Positions 1-11,600 of a stretch of DNA of 64,000 nucleotides are shown one piece after another. The stretch is taken from the NCBI GenBank assembly GCA_030248215.1, contig JASANG010001869.1, positions 62,001 to 126,000 of the forward strand, read 5' to 3'. The number at the start of each line of letters is the position of its first letter. Positions within the stretch are counted from its first letter, which is position 1. The position numbers and the translations under genes were made by a program. The notes below the pieces were generated by a model, which did no database searches, had not been told where the DNA came from, and was given only the letters and a program-made list of their open reading frames with translations. Origin of the DNA: Enoplolaimus lenunculus. Taxonomy: Eukaryota; Nematoda; Enoplea; Enoplida; Thoracostomopsidae.

Positions 1-438
1 CTAAACTGACATGGGTTGGGGGCTACGCCGTGAGCACAATGGTAAATTTCCGCGCTATTAACACGGCAACCAGTCAATAGTAGGATGGACGGTCACTGGG
101 GCATGTGAGCAGCGTGCGAATGGATATTCGGTTCCGGTTTAATATGCGGCAAAACGTGATATCCGTATCCGGCATAAAGAAACCGGATACAGGATAATTA
201 TGGGTGTGGTGCCGAATACCTTAAAAACTGCTTTTTGCAAGTGAGCGTCTTTAACACCTTGCTGCGATTACATTCTGGGCAAGTCACGAAGTTCAAGTTT
301 TGATATGTTTCAGCTAGGTATTATTTACTTATGTAAGAGAGCGATAGTTGAGCGCATTTTTGCGTTCAGCAGCAATTATGAACTTTATAACAGACGAAAA
401 CTTTGAGCACGCCAAAAAGAACTAAAAAAGAAATTATT
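1..438. other. Left edge, no gene seen
   Basis: No coding exon is supported here. Around 121-200 there are short TTCCGG and ATCCGG motifs like those inside the hAT-type MITE at 1901, so this is probably a decayed fragment of that family. Confidence 0.4.
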
Positions 439-1373
439 AAGCGAACCGAAACTCCGAGCGAAGCTCGGAGTTTCGCGAAGCGTTTTATGTTTTGTACTTG
501 GGAGTCGAAAGGTGGATGTCCGTCTGTCCGTCCGAAAAGAATCTCAGGAACAGCTGAACCGATTTTGATAAACTTTTTTTGTTTGAAAACCAAGTATCCT
601 GGGGTGTTAACCTCGCATTGGGGTTAGAAAATTTTAAGCCGTTTATTAGCCACAGGCTAATTTGCATAATTAATTTAGCCTAAATTAGGACATTCCACAA
701 TATTTCATTAATTATTACAGTTAGAAGCAATCTAATTTTAGCATTAAAGAGTTTTTGGGTGAGAGGAATCTGCGTAGACTGTTTACAAACCTCCAAAACC
801 GATACTTGAGCAGCTAGCTAATAGATAATTTGCATATTAGCATAGTTTATAAGCCTAAATTAGGACTTTTTACAACATTTCACTAATTATTATGGTTAAA
901 AGCAATATAATTTCAGCACCAAAAAGTTTTTAGGTGCGAGGAATCTGAATATATTGTTTACAAACGTTTAAAACCAATAATTGAGTAGTCAGCTAATAGA
1001 AAATTTGCATATAAGCATAGTTGATAAGCGTAAATTAGGCGTTTTTACAATGTTTCACTAATTATTAGGGTTACAAGCAATCTAATTTCAGCAGTAATGG
1101 GTTTTCGGTGCGAGGAATCTGAATAAATTGTCTACAAACGTTTAAAGGCGATTATCGAATAGTTAGCTAATGGATAATTTGCATATTTGCTTAATTGACG
1201 AGACGAAATTAGGACTTTTTAAATTATTCCAATAATTATTAGGGCTGAGGAAATTGCTTACAAACCTCCAAAACCGATAAATGAATAGTTAGCTAATAAC
1301 TAATTTGCATATTTCCTTAATTGCTTACGTGTGTTCGAGCTTTGCTCAACAAATGTAGTCCCACTACGACTGG
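439..1373 (+). mobile_element. Non-autonomous element with internal tandem repeats, copy 1
   Basis: The left end carries an 11-bp stem, AAACTCCGAGC and GCTCGGAGTTT around a GAA loop. A conserved segment with CCGTCTGTCCGTCC and a GGTGTTAACCTCGCATT block follows. The interior holds several diverged tandem units of roughly 150-190 bp, each with a TAGTTAGCTAAT / ATTTGCATATT core. The right end reads GTAGTCCCACTACGACTGG, a small hairpin followed by CTGG before T, which resembles a Helitron 3' end. No 5' TC signature was found, so the superfamily is open. No coding capacity. Related copies lie at 6217-7174, 7953-8614 (inverted) and 9487-9588. Confidence 0.8.
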
Positions 1374-1500
1374 TTTTAACATGTACAATATCCGGTATCC
1401 GTTTCCAGTTCAGGTAGAAAATTCAATATCTGTATTGGGTTCCGGTATCCGGTAAATTGATATCCGGTCGCACCCTGCATGTGAAATATACATGACCTAG
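1374..1500. mobile_element. Fragment of CAGGGTGCAACCGG-type MITE
   Basis: TCCGGTATCCGGTAAATTG followed by ATATCCGGTCGCACCCTG near 1440-1478 resembles the right end of the MITE at 1901-2237. The left end is not recognisable. Confidence 0.45.
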
Positions 1501-1730
1501 TGTATATGCAATATGCATTGCACGTTGTGTTGTATGCTAGCCGGCAGCATACGTGTCGACATATATCGCTAGTTCGAACCACCCGTAACGGTCGTCCGTG
1601 ACTGCGAATCCAAAATTCTTTGAATCCACGGGCCTGCAAATTACAGTGCTCATATTGGTGGTACCTTCCTGTCTAAACGGCGACGTCGGGATGACCCTTT
1701 TCCCGAAGTACTGCGCTTAACTATATGACT

Positions 1731-1800
1731 ATGCCAGGAATCGAATTGCGGACCCTTCGCTCACGAGTCAAGCGCGCTATGTATTACACCACGCAGTTCG
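1731..1800 (-). other. Decayed tRNA-like or SINE-head sequence
   Basis: On the minus strand the text reads TGGTGTAATACATAGCGC, then about 30 nt later CAATTCGATTCC. These resemble tRNA A and B boxes at normal spacing. The T-stem and most of the acceptor stem do not pair, so this is a tRNA relic or SINE head, not a working tRNA gene. Confidence 0.35.
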
Positions 1801-1900
1801 TATCTTCAGCGCTATACTTGTGCAAGTGTATGTAAATGTCATTACATTAGTACACACACCTTGCACATGCACTTATGTTGCACTTCGTATACCAACAAGC

Positions 1901-2237
1901 CAGGGTGCAACCGGAATTACAATTTACCGGAACCGGAATTTGAAAATTTTACCGGAACCGGAACCGGAAAGTGAAAAATGCATTTCACCAAAAATTTCAT
2001 TTTATCTTATTTTTTGCTCTATTATTTGTGAAATAACCTTAGTCGAACATAGGTATTTATTTTATTTGTTGTGTCTTATTGTAAGGTTATCGCTATAAAG
2101 ACTAAAGTAGTACAGAATTCTCGTACTGATCTTTTTTCATTGAACAAATGTAATTCATTAAAAATATCTAAAGTAACTAAAAGCTACAAAACAGGCTGAA
2201 TAACAAAGTTCGGAACCGGAATTCCGGTTGCACCCTG
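1901..2237. mobile_element. hAT-type MITE with 8-bp target duplication
   Basis: The terminal inverted repeats are CAGGGTGCAACCGGAATT at the left and AATTCCGGTTGCACCCTG at the right. The element is flanked by the perfect 8-bp direct repeat CAACAAGC (1893-1900 and 2238-2245). TIRs starting CAGGG and an 8-bp duplication are the hAT signature. The 337-bp body has GGAACCGGAA runs and no coding capacity. Diverged relatives occur throughout the window (for example near 1440, 3230, 9268, 11631, 15780, 20155, 39334). Confidence 0.88.
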
Positions 2238-2245
2238 CAACAAGC

Positions 2246-2617
2246 ATAATCAAGTATATTCAGATTAAGCGACGCGGAAATCTGATAATTGCCAAGTAAA
2301 TTAATTAAGTAGGTATCAAACTTTTGAAAATATGAATATATCACAGCCACTGCAGCGATAGCAATTCGTAAATATTACCTAGGTGTAATAGTGCCATTTG
2401 TTGACATGGCTTGTACTTCGTTGCAAATGGTTGTAACGTTATGTCCTAATTTAGCAAACAATTCTCTCATCTGTAAAACATCGCAAAATCTTGCAGCAGT
2501 AAGTTTTGCGAGCAAGTTCAAGCTGCAAATTTTTGCAGCAAAAACGTTCCCGTGTGAATCGGGCTTACACTTATACTTTCAGTGGTATTGCAGTTGTGTA
2601 TATAAGAGGTGCGAGGG
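2246..2617 (+). promoter_or_regulatory. Upstream / 5' UTR region of the laminin beta gene
   Basis: This stretch lies directly before the laminin start codon. A pyrimidine-rich TTATACTTTCAG ends at 2582 and looks like a 3' splice site, so the mRNA leader may be joined here, either from an upstream noncoding exon or by spliced-leader trans-splicing. TATATAAG (2599-2606) is TATA-like but only 11 nt before the ATG, too close to be the promoter for this start. No other element is recognised. Confidence 0.4.
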
Positions 2618-2687
2618 ATGGCGTTACTTGTTAATAGATTTCACTTACTTTCAACTATTGCAATTATATGGGCGTCGATTGTCTCAG
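2618..2687 (+). CDS. LAMB1: Laminin beta exon 1 (signal peptide)
   Basis: Starts at ATG 2618 and encodes [12 protein letters not shown] then [11 protein letters not shown], a typical hydrophobic signal peptide. The donor is CAG|GTAATG. The exon ends one base into a Gly codon completed by exon 2. This ATG was chosen because it is the only one giving a signal peptide in frame with the LN domain. Confidence 0.85.
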
Positions 2688-5600
2688 GTAATGTGGATTA
2701 CGTGTATATATTAGTTTTAGCCCCTACGTAATTTCTGTAGCATTTATTTTTTTGTATTAAGAAGATATATTGGTGTATATGTCGTAGTAGCACAAGCCGT
2801 AATATGGATAACTTATCAAACAGCAGCTATGTGATTTGTTATTACCTAATGCCATGCTCAGTTTACTTTTGTGAGAGGAATACTGTTTTTATTATTAGCT
2901 AGTTAAACGCTTTTTTGAAGTCGGGGGGGGGGTAGGGAATGCATTATAAGTTTTGGAGAGCGTAGGCAGACTGAGTCCGGAGAAGTCGAAAGCTTGATTT
3001 TAACATTTTCATAGAAATGACACAGTTTTACGTGTTTTGAATAGGTGATTGGAAAAATGTTTGTCCCCTCGAGCCAGAGATGGGTCTGTACGCGTATGCT
3101 GGCATGGAATCAAAAAATCCATGCCAATAATTAATCTTAAATCCATGAATACATATTTTTGCAGGATTCAAATAAGTTCAACAGTGCACAAATTTATATC
3201 ATGTATCCGGTTAACATGCAGTTCCGATACAAGGTTTTCTATTCGGTTACGGTATCCGGTAAAATTAATATGCGGTCGATCCCTAGTGATGGGAGCGCCT
3301 CTTCTTCCATTTACAACGCCCTTGCTCTTTAGTAATTGTACATACTTCATATGAGATGTTTGACTTATAACTATTAACGTTGGTGTTGCCTTTTGGGAAA
3401 TAAAATTCGACCAAGCACAACAACATGAAGCTACTACTCTACATAGCTGTGGCTTTAAAATTTGAGACAGTATATAACGTTTTATTTGTATCCTTGTGCA
3501 TGCGGATAGTGTTAATTTGTTCTTAACTCATCGATATCCAATGTGCAGCCGGAATTCCGTTTTCGGAACGGAAATCCTGTATTCACTATCTGATTCCAGT
3601 ATTAAATCCAATGCGTTTTTCAGCTTCGTTTTCTCGTATGCTCGCCATTAATATTTTTTAAATTGAAAATTTTCTAAAAACTGGGGCATATATTCGTATC
3701 CTAACTTATTTTTTTATAATGTTTTTAAGTGTATATTGCGACACATTTACAAGTTCTGCCATACTCTATTCTTTATAGTTAAACGCTTTCCTATTTTACT
3801 GCAGTTCATTCCAAATCCAGCAATATTTGTCGAAAATTTCTGACAGAACATTATTGAAGGTAGATTTCGTGTCTGCTATAGTTGGGAGCCTGACCGGTAT
3901 CGGATATTTGGTCGTTCTTTAATACTTATGTAGGTTGGCTGGCGTCTTGTATTTAAAATTTAGATCGAAAAACTTCGACTGCGTGTGATAGTTTTGAATT
4001 TTAATTCAATAACGCTACTTGGCAGAATTAGTTGCATGGTTCAATTAGTGTAATTCCCAGTTACAATAGTGTGAGAATAAGCATTAGGCCTACATGTTGT
4101 CATATACGAAACTAGGAATATCGATAGCTTATCATTTTCTTGTAAAAGCTAGCTCCTTTCGTTGCGTGTTTTTTTTAAATCGGCTGAACGATATACGTAT
4201 ATGTAGTAATTATTATTTTCGTTGAAATAGTTTTTTCTTGCAGAATCATATTACACCACTTTCATAATACGTATGTGCTGACTTTAATGCTCAGCATACG
4301 TATTGCTTGCGCAAGTTGATATGCACGTACCTACCTGTATATATGAAGAAGTTACGACGGCGGTTTTATTGCAAATTGAAATTGTGTGAGAAAATGTTTT
4401 GTTTTGATTATGCAGTAAGATTGCAAAGCTGCAATTACGTACGTATGTGCGTATGTATGTACGCAAGTTGTTTAGAGCATTTCCAGCTTGTAAAAGTGTT
4501 TTTATGAATCTGTTCCAGGTGCACATCCTTTTGCTTCTTGCAGATTATTGTTGATGTTTTAACTGCGCAGCATTACGTTGCTAGTTAGGGGTAAAGGGTA
4601 CATATACTTTGCGCAATAGCTGTGGTTAGTAATGTATTTACTTGTGCGTTTTCTCTAAGCACGTACGCAATTTAGAGCTGTGTGTTTTGGCAGTGTATAC
4701 ACCGTAGCGCCGGTGTGGATGATATAAATGGTTAGATGTAGAAGAGAACATTATAAAGGTGGTAAAAATTACTGATTCAAAAATGGATGTGTAACAGCAA
4801 ATAGGTAGAACTAACGGTGAGAAATTTAGTACTGACTTGGTTCGTGTTGAAAATATGAATGATTATTGGGCGGAGGTACAGATTCTGGACCCCCAAGGAT
4901 TTTGATTACATGTGGTTCATCTTTTAGATCTCGACGAGCGGAATCCAACGGTACCATTTTTATGGTTGCATAACCAACGGTTCAAAAGTTATGGGCCTCG
5001 AAATTATAGTGCAAACACGGGACAGAAAGTATCTATCATCAACATGTTAGTAAAGATTAACTTTACCAGGTTATTCTTTACATAACTTGATTAATGTTTG
5101 TACATATTTTGTATAGTAAAAACTTGAAATTCAAAGGGCCATAACTATTGAACCGGGGGCACTGCAGCGCTAAAAATGGTACCGTTTCACTTTGCGCGTC
5201 GAAATCTATAAAACGAACTTTTTTCATTAAATTTCTAGGGGGTCCGTATTCCGTACCTCTGCCAATTATTGATGGTGAATTGTAATTAGGAATCAAAGTG
5301 AAGTAGTATTGGAAAGTTATATTTTTATTCTGCTGGATATTTCGGTCTTGTGTTTGCCACTTGTCTCAGAAGTGCCTTTGGGCGCATCTTGTCGGCGTAG
5401 CCAGGAAAAAATCGGGTGGCACGACCTTGTATGCTGATACATATTTGTACATATATAATATATACGTACTAGACGTGCAAAGCAAGTCAAGTTTTTACGT
5501 GAAATACTTCTAATAAGGTGCACCCGGCCTCTCGCTCACTTAATATTTTAAAAAAATTTCAGGGGGGATAGAAATGCTCATTCCTCCCTGGTTTAGCCCG

Positions 5601-8600
5601 CGGGAGTTGTTGAGTGGGCATTTTAGAACCCTCGGTGATAAAAATTGAGTATGTTACGCTATTTCGTTGTTCCTATGTTTAGCAGAATTTTTGGTTAAAT
5701 TTGCAATTTGAATTTCGAAGCTTAAAGGTGGCGCTAACCCATGTTTCTTATTTTTCCATTTTTATAAGTCGTACATATATACCTAAAACCTCAAATCAGG
5801 ATGGATCTTTCGAATGGGGGCTAAACATGCGGGATTTACCAAAGGGCGAGGCCCCTACCTACACTTGTGAAATTACAAATTTATGTAGTATAGTTTTTAA
5901 TTGGTAATTACGATGTCTGTTTTGAACTTGTTATATATTAATTACGACGGATTGTGTAAAAATTGCAGTAGGTACGGAATCGTATATAACTCCTGGTATA
6001 CGTAACTCAGGTACAACCAGATATTCTGTTCGGCTTCGTAAAACTCGAAATCCTACTCGATATTTTACGTTATCAGATATTTGTGGAAAAAATTATAAAT
6101 TAGAGCAAGTAATATATACCTATACATTAAGTGTGCGTAATTAAGTTTCAGTTTCTTTCGGAACATATAATATATATGCATTTAATATCCGGTTCCATTG
6201 TCGGTAATGATGATATTTGAGCGAAGCGAAACTCCGAGCGAAGCTCGGAGTTTCGCGAAGCGTTTTATGTTTTGTACTTGGGGGTCGAAAGGTGGATGTC
6301 CGTCCGTCCGTCTGTCCGTCCGAAAAGAATCTCAGGAACGGCTGAACCGATTTTGATAAACTTTTTTTGTTTGAAAGCCAATTATCCTGGGGTGTTAACC
6401 TCGCATTAGGGTTTTAAAATTTTAAGCCGTTTATTAGCTACAGGCTAATTTGCATAATTAGTTAAGCCTAAATTAGGACTTTCCACAATACTTCACTAAT
6501 TAATACAGTTAGAAGCAATCTAATTTTAGCATTAAAGGGTTTTTGGGTGCGAGGAACCTGCGTAGACTGTTTACAAACCTCCAAAACCGATAATTGAGCA
6601 GTTAGCTAATAGATAATTTGCATGTTAGCATAGTTTATAAGCCTAAATTAAGACATTTTACAATATTTCGCTAATTATTAAGGTTAAAAGCAATATCATT
6701 TCAGTACTAAAGGGTTTTTTGGTGCGAGTAATGTGAATAAATGGTTTATAAACATCCAAAACGGATAATTGAATAGTTAGCTAATAGCTAATTTGCATAT
6801 TAGCTTAATTGACAAGATAAATCTAGGACTTTTTAAATTATTTCCATAATTATTAGGGTTTACTGAAGGTTTTTGGGTGCGAAGAATCTGAATAAATTGT
6901 TTACAAACCTCCAAAACCGATAATTTAATAGTTAGCTAATAACTAATTTGCATATTAGCTTAATTGACAGAACAAAATTAGGACTTTTTAAATTATTCCA
7001 AAAATTATTAGAGTGGCTGAAGGTTTTTGGGTGCGAGGAATTTGAATAAATTGTTTACAAACATCCGAAACCGATTATTGAATAGTTAGCTAATAGCTAA
7101 TTTGCATATTAGCTTAATTGCTTACGTGCGTTCGAGCTTCGCTCAATAAATGTAGTCCCACTACGTACGACTGGTTATATTTGGTTGTACTTTGCTATGA
7201 GACTATGAGGTACTTTACAACTTCTTTTCATTTCAGGTGTTTTCTCAAACACAAGATACGTTCACAGACCAAACTTTGTCGATGAAAGATCGCGATGTGA
7301 AATTGGTGGCTCGTGCTATCCTGCAACTGGCAATCTGCTGATTGGTCGCGAGAAACAGTTGAAGGCGTCCTCAACGTGTGGAAAAAGTAAACATATTAGT
7401 AACATTATCGTACCAATTGACTAGGGTGCCCAAACCACAGTTACCTAATGGGTAGGCTAGGTTGGACCTTGCAGTGCCGACCCTAACACCGTAAAAAATT
7501 TATATTTTTTGATAACGGCTCATTTCAGTTAAGTTTTAAACATAAACGCAGGAGACAACAGTTTTCTGAATAGATGCACTAATACACGCCAGCAATTTCA
7601 GTTGATAGCATTTCAACTTACTGCTAACTAAATACAAAAAATATTGGCAAAGACTGCCGATTCTCGCGAAAAGCGCCTGTATTACCGATGCCGATTAATC
7701 AGCACATCGCTAAAACTAACACATATATAGTTTCCTGTTAATGCACTACTGAGCCAACAACATGCAGGACCCATTTTGCCATATTTCTTAAAATGACTTC
7801 CAGCAGTTCTGCATACTGCTTTTAATGTTTTGTTGTCTGCTCGAGGTTACGCTGTTTGACTTGGGGTTGTTGAAATTTGTCAGTTATACTTAATTCAGTC
7901 AACTGATGACGTGCATGTGTAATTTAGGTTTTCAGATAATACATTGAATTAACCAGCTGTAGTTGAACTACATGCATTGAGCGAAGCTCGGACATACTTT
8001 TTCATCAGTCTAGTAAAGCATTCCAAACTTATAAAATATAAAGCACAACGGATAGCTTGACCCGCTTACTTTCCAATTAATTTAATATGCAACATAGTTA
8101 TTAGCTAACTATTCAATTATCGGTTTTGGAGGTTTATAAACAATTAATCAAGATTGCTCGCACACACAAACCTTTCAGTAACCCTAATAATCAGTCGGAT
8201 AATTTAAAAAGTCCTAATTTAGGCTGAACTAATTAAGATAATATGCAAAATTGGTGGATATTAACTAACTGTTCAATTATCGGTTTTGGAAGTTTATAAA
8301 CAATTTATTCCGATTTCTGGTACCAAAAAACATTTTAGTACTGAAATTAGATTGCTTGTAACCCTAAGAATCAATGAAATACAGTAAAAATTCTAATTTA
8401 GGCTAAACCAATAATACAAATTAGCCTGTAGCTAATAAACGGCTTAAAATTTTAAAACCTTTCAAACAAAAAAAGTTTATCACAATCCGTTCAGCGATTC
8501 CTGAGATTCTTTTCGGACACACAGACGACGGACATCCATCTTTCGACTCCCGAATACAAAACATAAAACGCTTCGCGAAACTTCGAGCTGCGCTCGGAGT

Positions 8601-11600
8601 TTCGCTTCGCTCAATAATATTTCAGACGGACCCGAACGGTATTGTATTGTAAGTCATTTGGAAGAGCCAGCGAAATGCTTTCTGTGTGACACGCGACAGC
8701 CGTGGTCGTACTATAACAACAGAAGCCATGGCATTGAAAACATTGTTAGCATTCATGAGTAAGTAGCCTAAACAGACTTGTTGGGATTAAAGTGTAGGTT
8801 TGGTGTAAGTCCCGTTGGAGACAGGGAGATTAAAATGAATTGAGGGACTGGGATTAATGAGTTTAGGGACTGAGATGGTTAGTATTAGAATTACAATTTT
8901 TATGCTTCAGGTTTAAACTTAGTGTAAAAAATGAACAAGCCAATTAGTTTGAGATGGGTTGATCAGACAGTATGCACTATATAACTAATGCTAATTTTGC
9001 ATTTTATTTTGACGTTGTTTAGCTACAAACGTTCGTGGTGGCAGTCGGAAAACGGAGTTAACAACGTTTTTATTCAACTTGATCTCCTCGCGGAATTCCA
9101 TTTTACACATTTAATTATGAAATTTAAAACGTTTCGACCGGCTGCGATGTATATTGAACGCTCGTCTGATCACGGAAAAACCTGGAAAGTCTACAGGTGC
9201 GCACTGTTATCTATTTTAATAAAGCTGGAACATCTGCGACACGTAATTTCAGTATTCATCAAGCTCAAGGTGCAAACGGAATTCTTATTTCGATTCGAAT
9301 TCCGAATCAAGTCCAGTTCCGATAATCGAAATCGAAGTAATAATTTTTCATCGTTTCTAGCCATTTGCTAGTATGCACGGAATTTGTCTGTAGTTTTGCT
9401 AAGTGTATGACAACCAGTTTTTTATACCAGCAAACATGATTATATGTGCATGCGAAATCGCTGAAAATTCTGAAAAAGATACATTAATTGAGCTAATTTG
9501 CATTAACTCTTCCCATTATTGCATTTCAACATATTGCCAGTAAGTGGGACCGAGTTTCGCTCATTGCATGTAATTCTACTGCGACTGACTAAGATTGTGT
9601 TACTATGTTAAGGCAAATGGAGAGTGATGTTTCTTTCTTCTGTGGTAATAATTTTATGCTGCGATAGTTATTTTAGATATTACGCATACGAGTGTGCTGA
9701 GTCGTTCCCAGGAATTTCAACTGATGAACCTCGCTCATTGGCTGATGTCTACTGTACTAATCAGTATTCTGCTGTTGAGCCGTCTTCAGGTGGTGAGGTA
9801 GGAACTTCTGGTGTTTTACTATGTAGAAATTGCGGAAAGTTGGGTTAATAATGTGCTTTTAAGGTTGAAAGCAAGAGGTTTTGCAGATCTCATGCGTACA
9901 ATAATAGTATAATGTAGTATCATAAATATGGATTTTAGAGTTGACATGGGTCCTGGCTTCGGCCACAGTACCGGGATATAGGGCGCCGCGGCCTGGTTGG
10001 ATGCGTCATGAAGCGCTGAAGAAGACTGGTGTTTTGACATGCAAAAATTTAACAATATCGTACGTAGGCCAAGATTGATTACGGCCCCGACCCCGGTAAA
10101 AAAATCTGGCATCGGGGTAACTCTAATGGATATAGATATTCAGGGTTAAATAAGAAAATAGATGTAATATAAATATAAAATGCATGAACTTGTTCTTTGG
10201 GAGTTTATTTTACTTTAAGTATTAACGTTTGGATGCAATTTACAATGCGACTAAAGCGTTGGTATATGTTATCTATGTATGTATTACAGGTAATATTCCG
10301 TGCAATACCTCCTGGATTGAAGAATGAAGATCGCGATCCGTACGATCCAGAAATACGAGATTTGTTGACAATTACAAATTTGAGAATTCATTTCACAAAG
10401 GTATGATTCTTATTTCGATGCTTGGTTTGTTGTATTTCGCAAGTCTCAACATTTTTTGCAGCAGTTTGCTTTATGACAAGACAAACACATAACACTTTCT
10501 GTCAATTGAATTCTGTTTAATCACGTGCATATTTCAGTTAAAGAATTTGTTTTATGGCATATTTTTTGCTATGTGAGCTTTTAAAGTTTATGTTTGGTTT
10601 CCGTGTTTTGAAAACAGAGCTACGCTTAGAATGTTACAATGTGTAAAGTGAACCATGTGGATAAGCGCAAGCAAAATGGCTAATGATCTGTTTTAGTTTA
10701 TATATTGTAATGTTTGAATCATCTCGTGTTGCTGTTGTTTGTGTTTTCAGCTACACACACTAGGCGACAATTTGCTTGATAATCGTCCGGAAATTGCTGA
10801 AAAATACTATTATGCGTTATACGAAATGGTTGTACGCGGTTCATGCTCTTGCTACGGTCATGCGTCGCGTTGTATTCCTGATGATCCACGACAACGTAGT
10901 CATCCAGAAATGGTATGCGGTGCCAGTTTAAAATATGTGATTGAGAAAGACTATAATTGAAAGAAGACAGTTGAAAGAAAACAATTTGGTTAAAACAAGT
11001 TTTAAAAGAACTATTGTATTGTTCGAGTTGTTTTTAAGCGCAAAGCTTTGGTTTTATCAGTAATTGACTGCTTCAATATTATAATATAATATTTTTCTGT
11101 TTAGGTTCATGGTAGATGCGAATGCAACGCAACCCATCATACTAAAGGTCTCAATTGTCAAGAATGTCAAGACTTTTATAACGATTTGCCTTGGAAACCG
11201 GCGGTCGGAACTGATCGAAACGAGTGTAAACGTATGTAGAGTTTTATTATTAATAATATATTTGATTCAAGAGTTTAAGGTTACATAGTGCTCGTGTATT
11301 ACTGTTTTCGTGTGTTTGGAGAGGATATTATGGCAGAAAGGTGGGTTATGGGCGAAAAGTTTTGCGGGAATGTTGATATTTCAATGACGTTTGATATAGC
11401 GCAGATGTTGCCTGTGGAAGCCGGACGACGTAATTGCTACCGGATTGGCTTGAATAATTGGAGCGTAATCGGCTATGCTGAGGCCAATTTCCCAGTTCTT
11501 TGCACTCTTTCAATTTGATTTATTTACATAAATATTTCTTTGGAAAATCTTAACACACTTGATAAACGCTATTACTTTGCCAATAACTGTAGTCTAGTGG

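Larger units (their letters stand above)
2688..7236 (+). other. Laminin beta intron 1 (4.5 kb)
   Basis: GT-AG intron holding a foldback element (4857-5284), a tandem-repeat element (6217-7174), a short MITE-like fragment near 3226-3286 and a G-run near 2923-2932. No exon was found in the rest. Confidence 0.75.

Noticed and set aside
1731-1800. Functional tRNA gene
   Set aside because: A and B box-like words are present, but the T-stem and most of the acceptor stem do not pair.
2599-2606. TATATAAG as the laminin TATA box
   Set aside because: It is 11 nt upstream of the ATG. A start site 25-30 nt downstream would fall inside the signal peptide codons, so it cannot drive the full protein.
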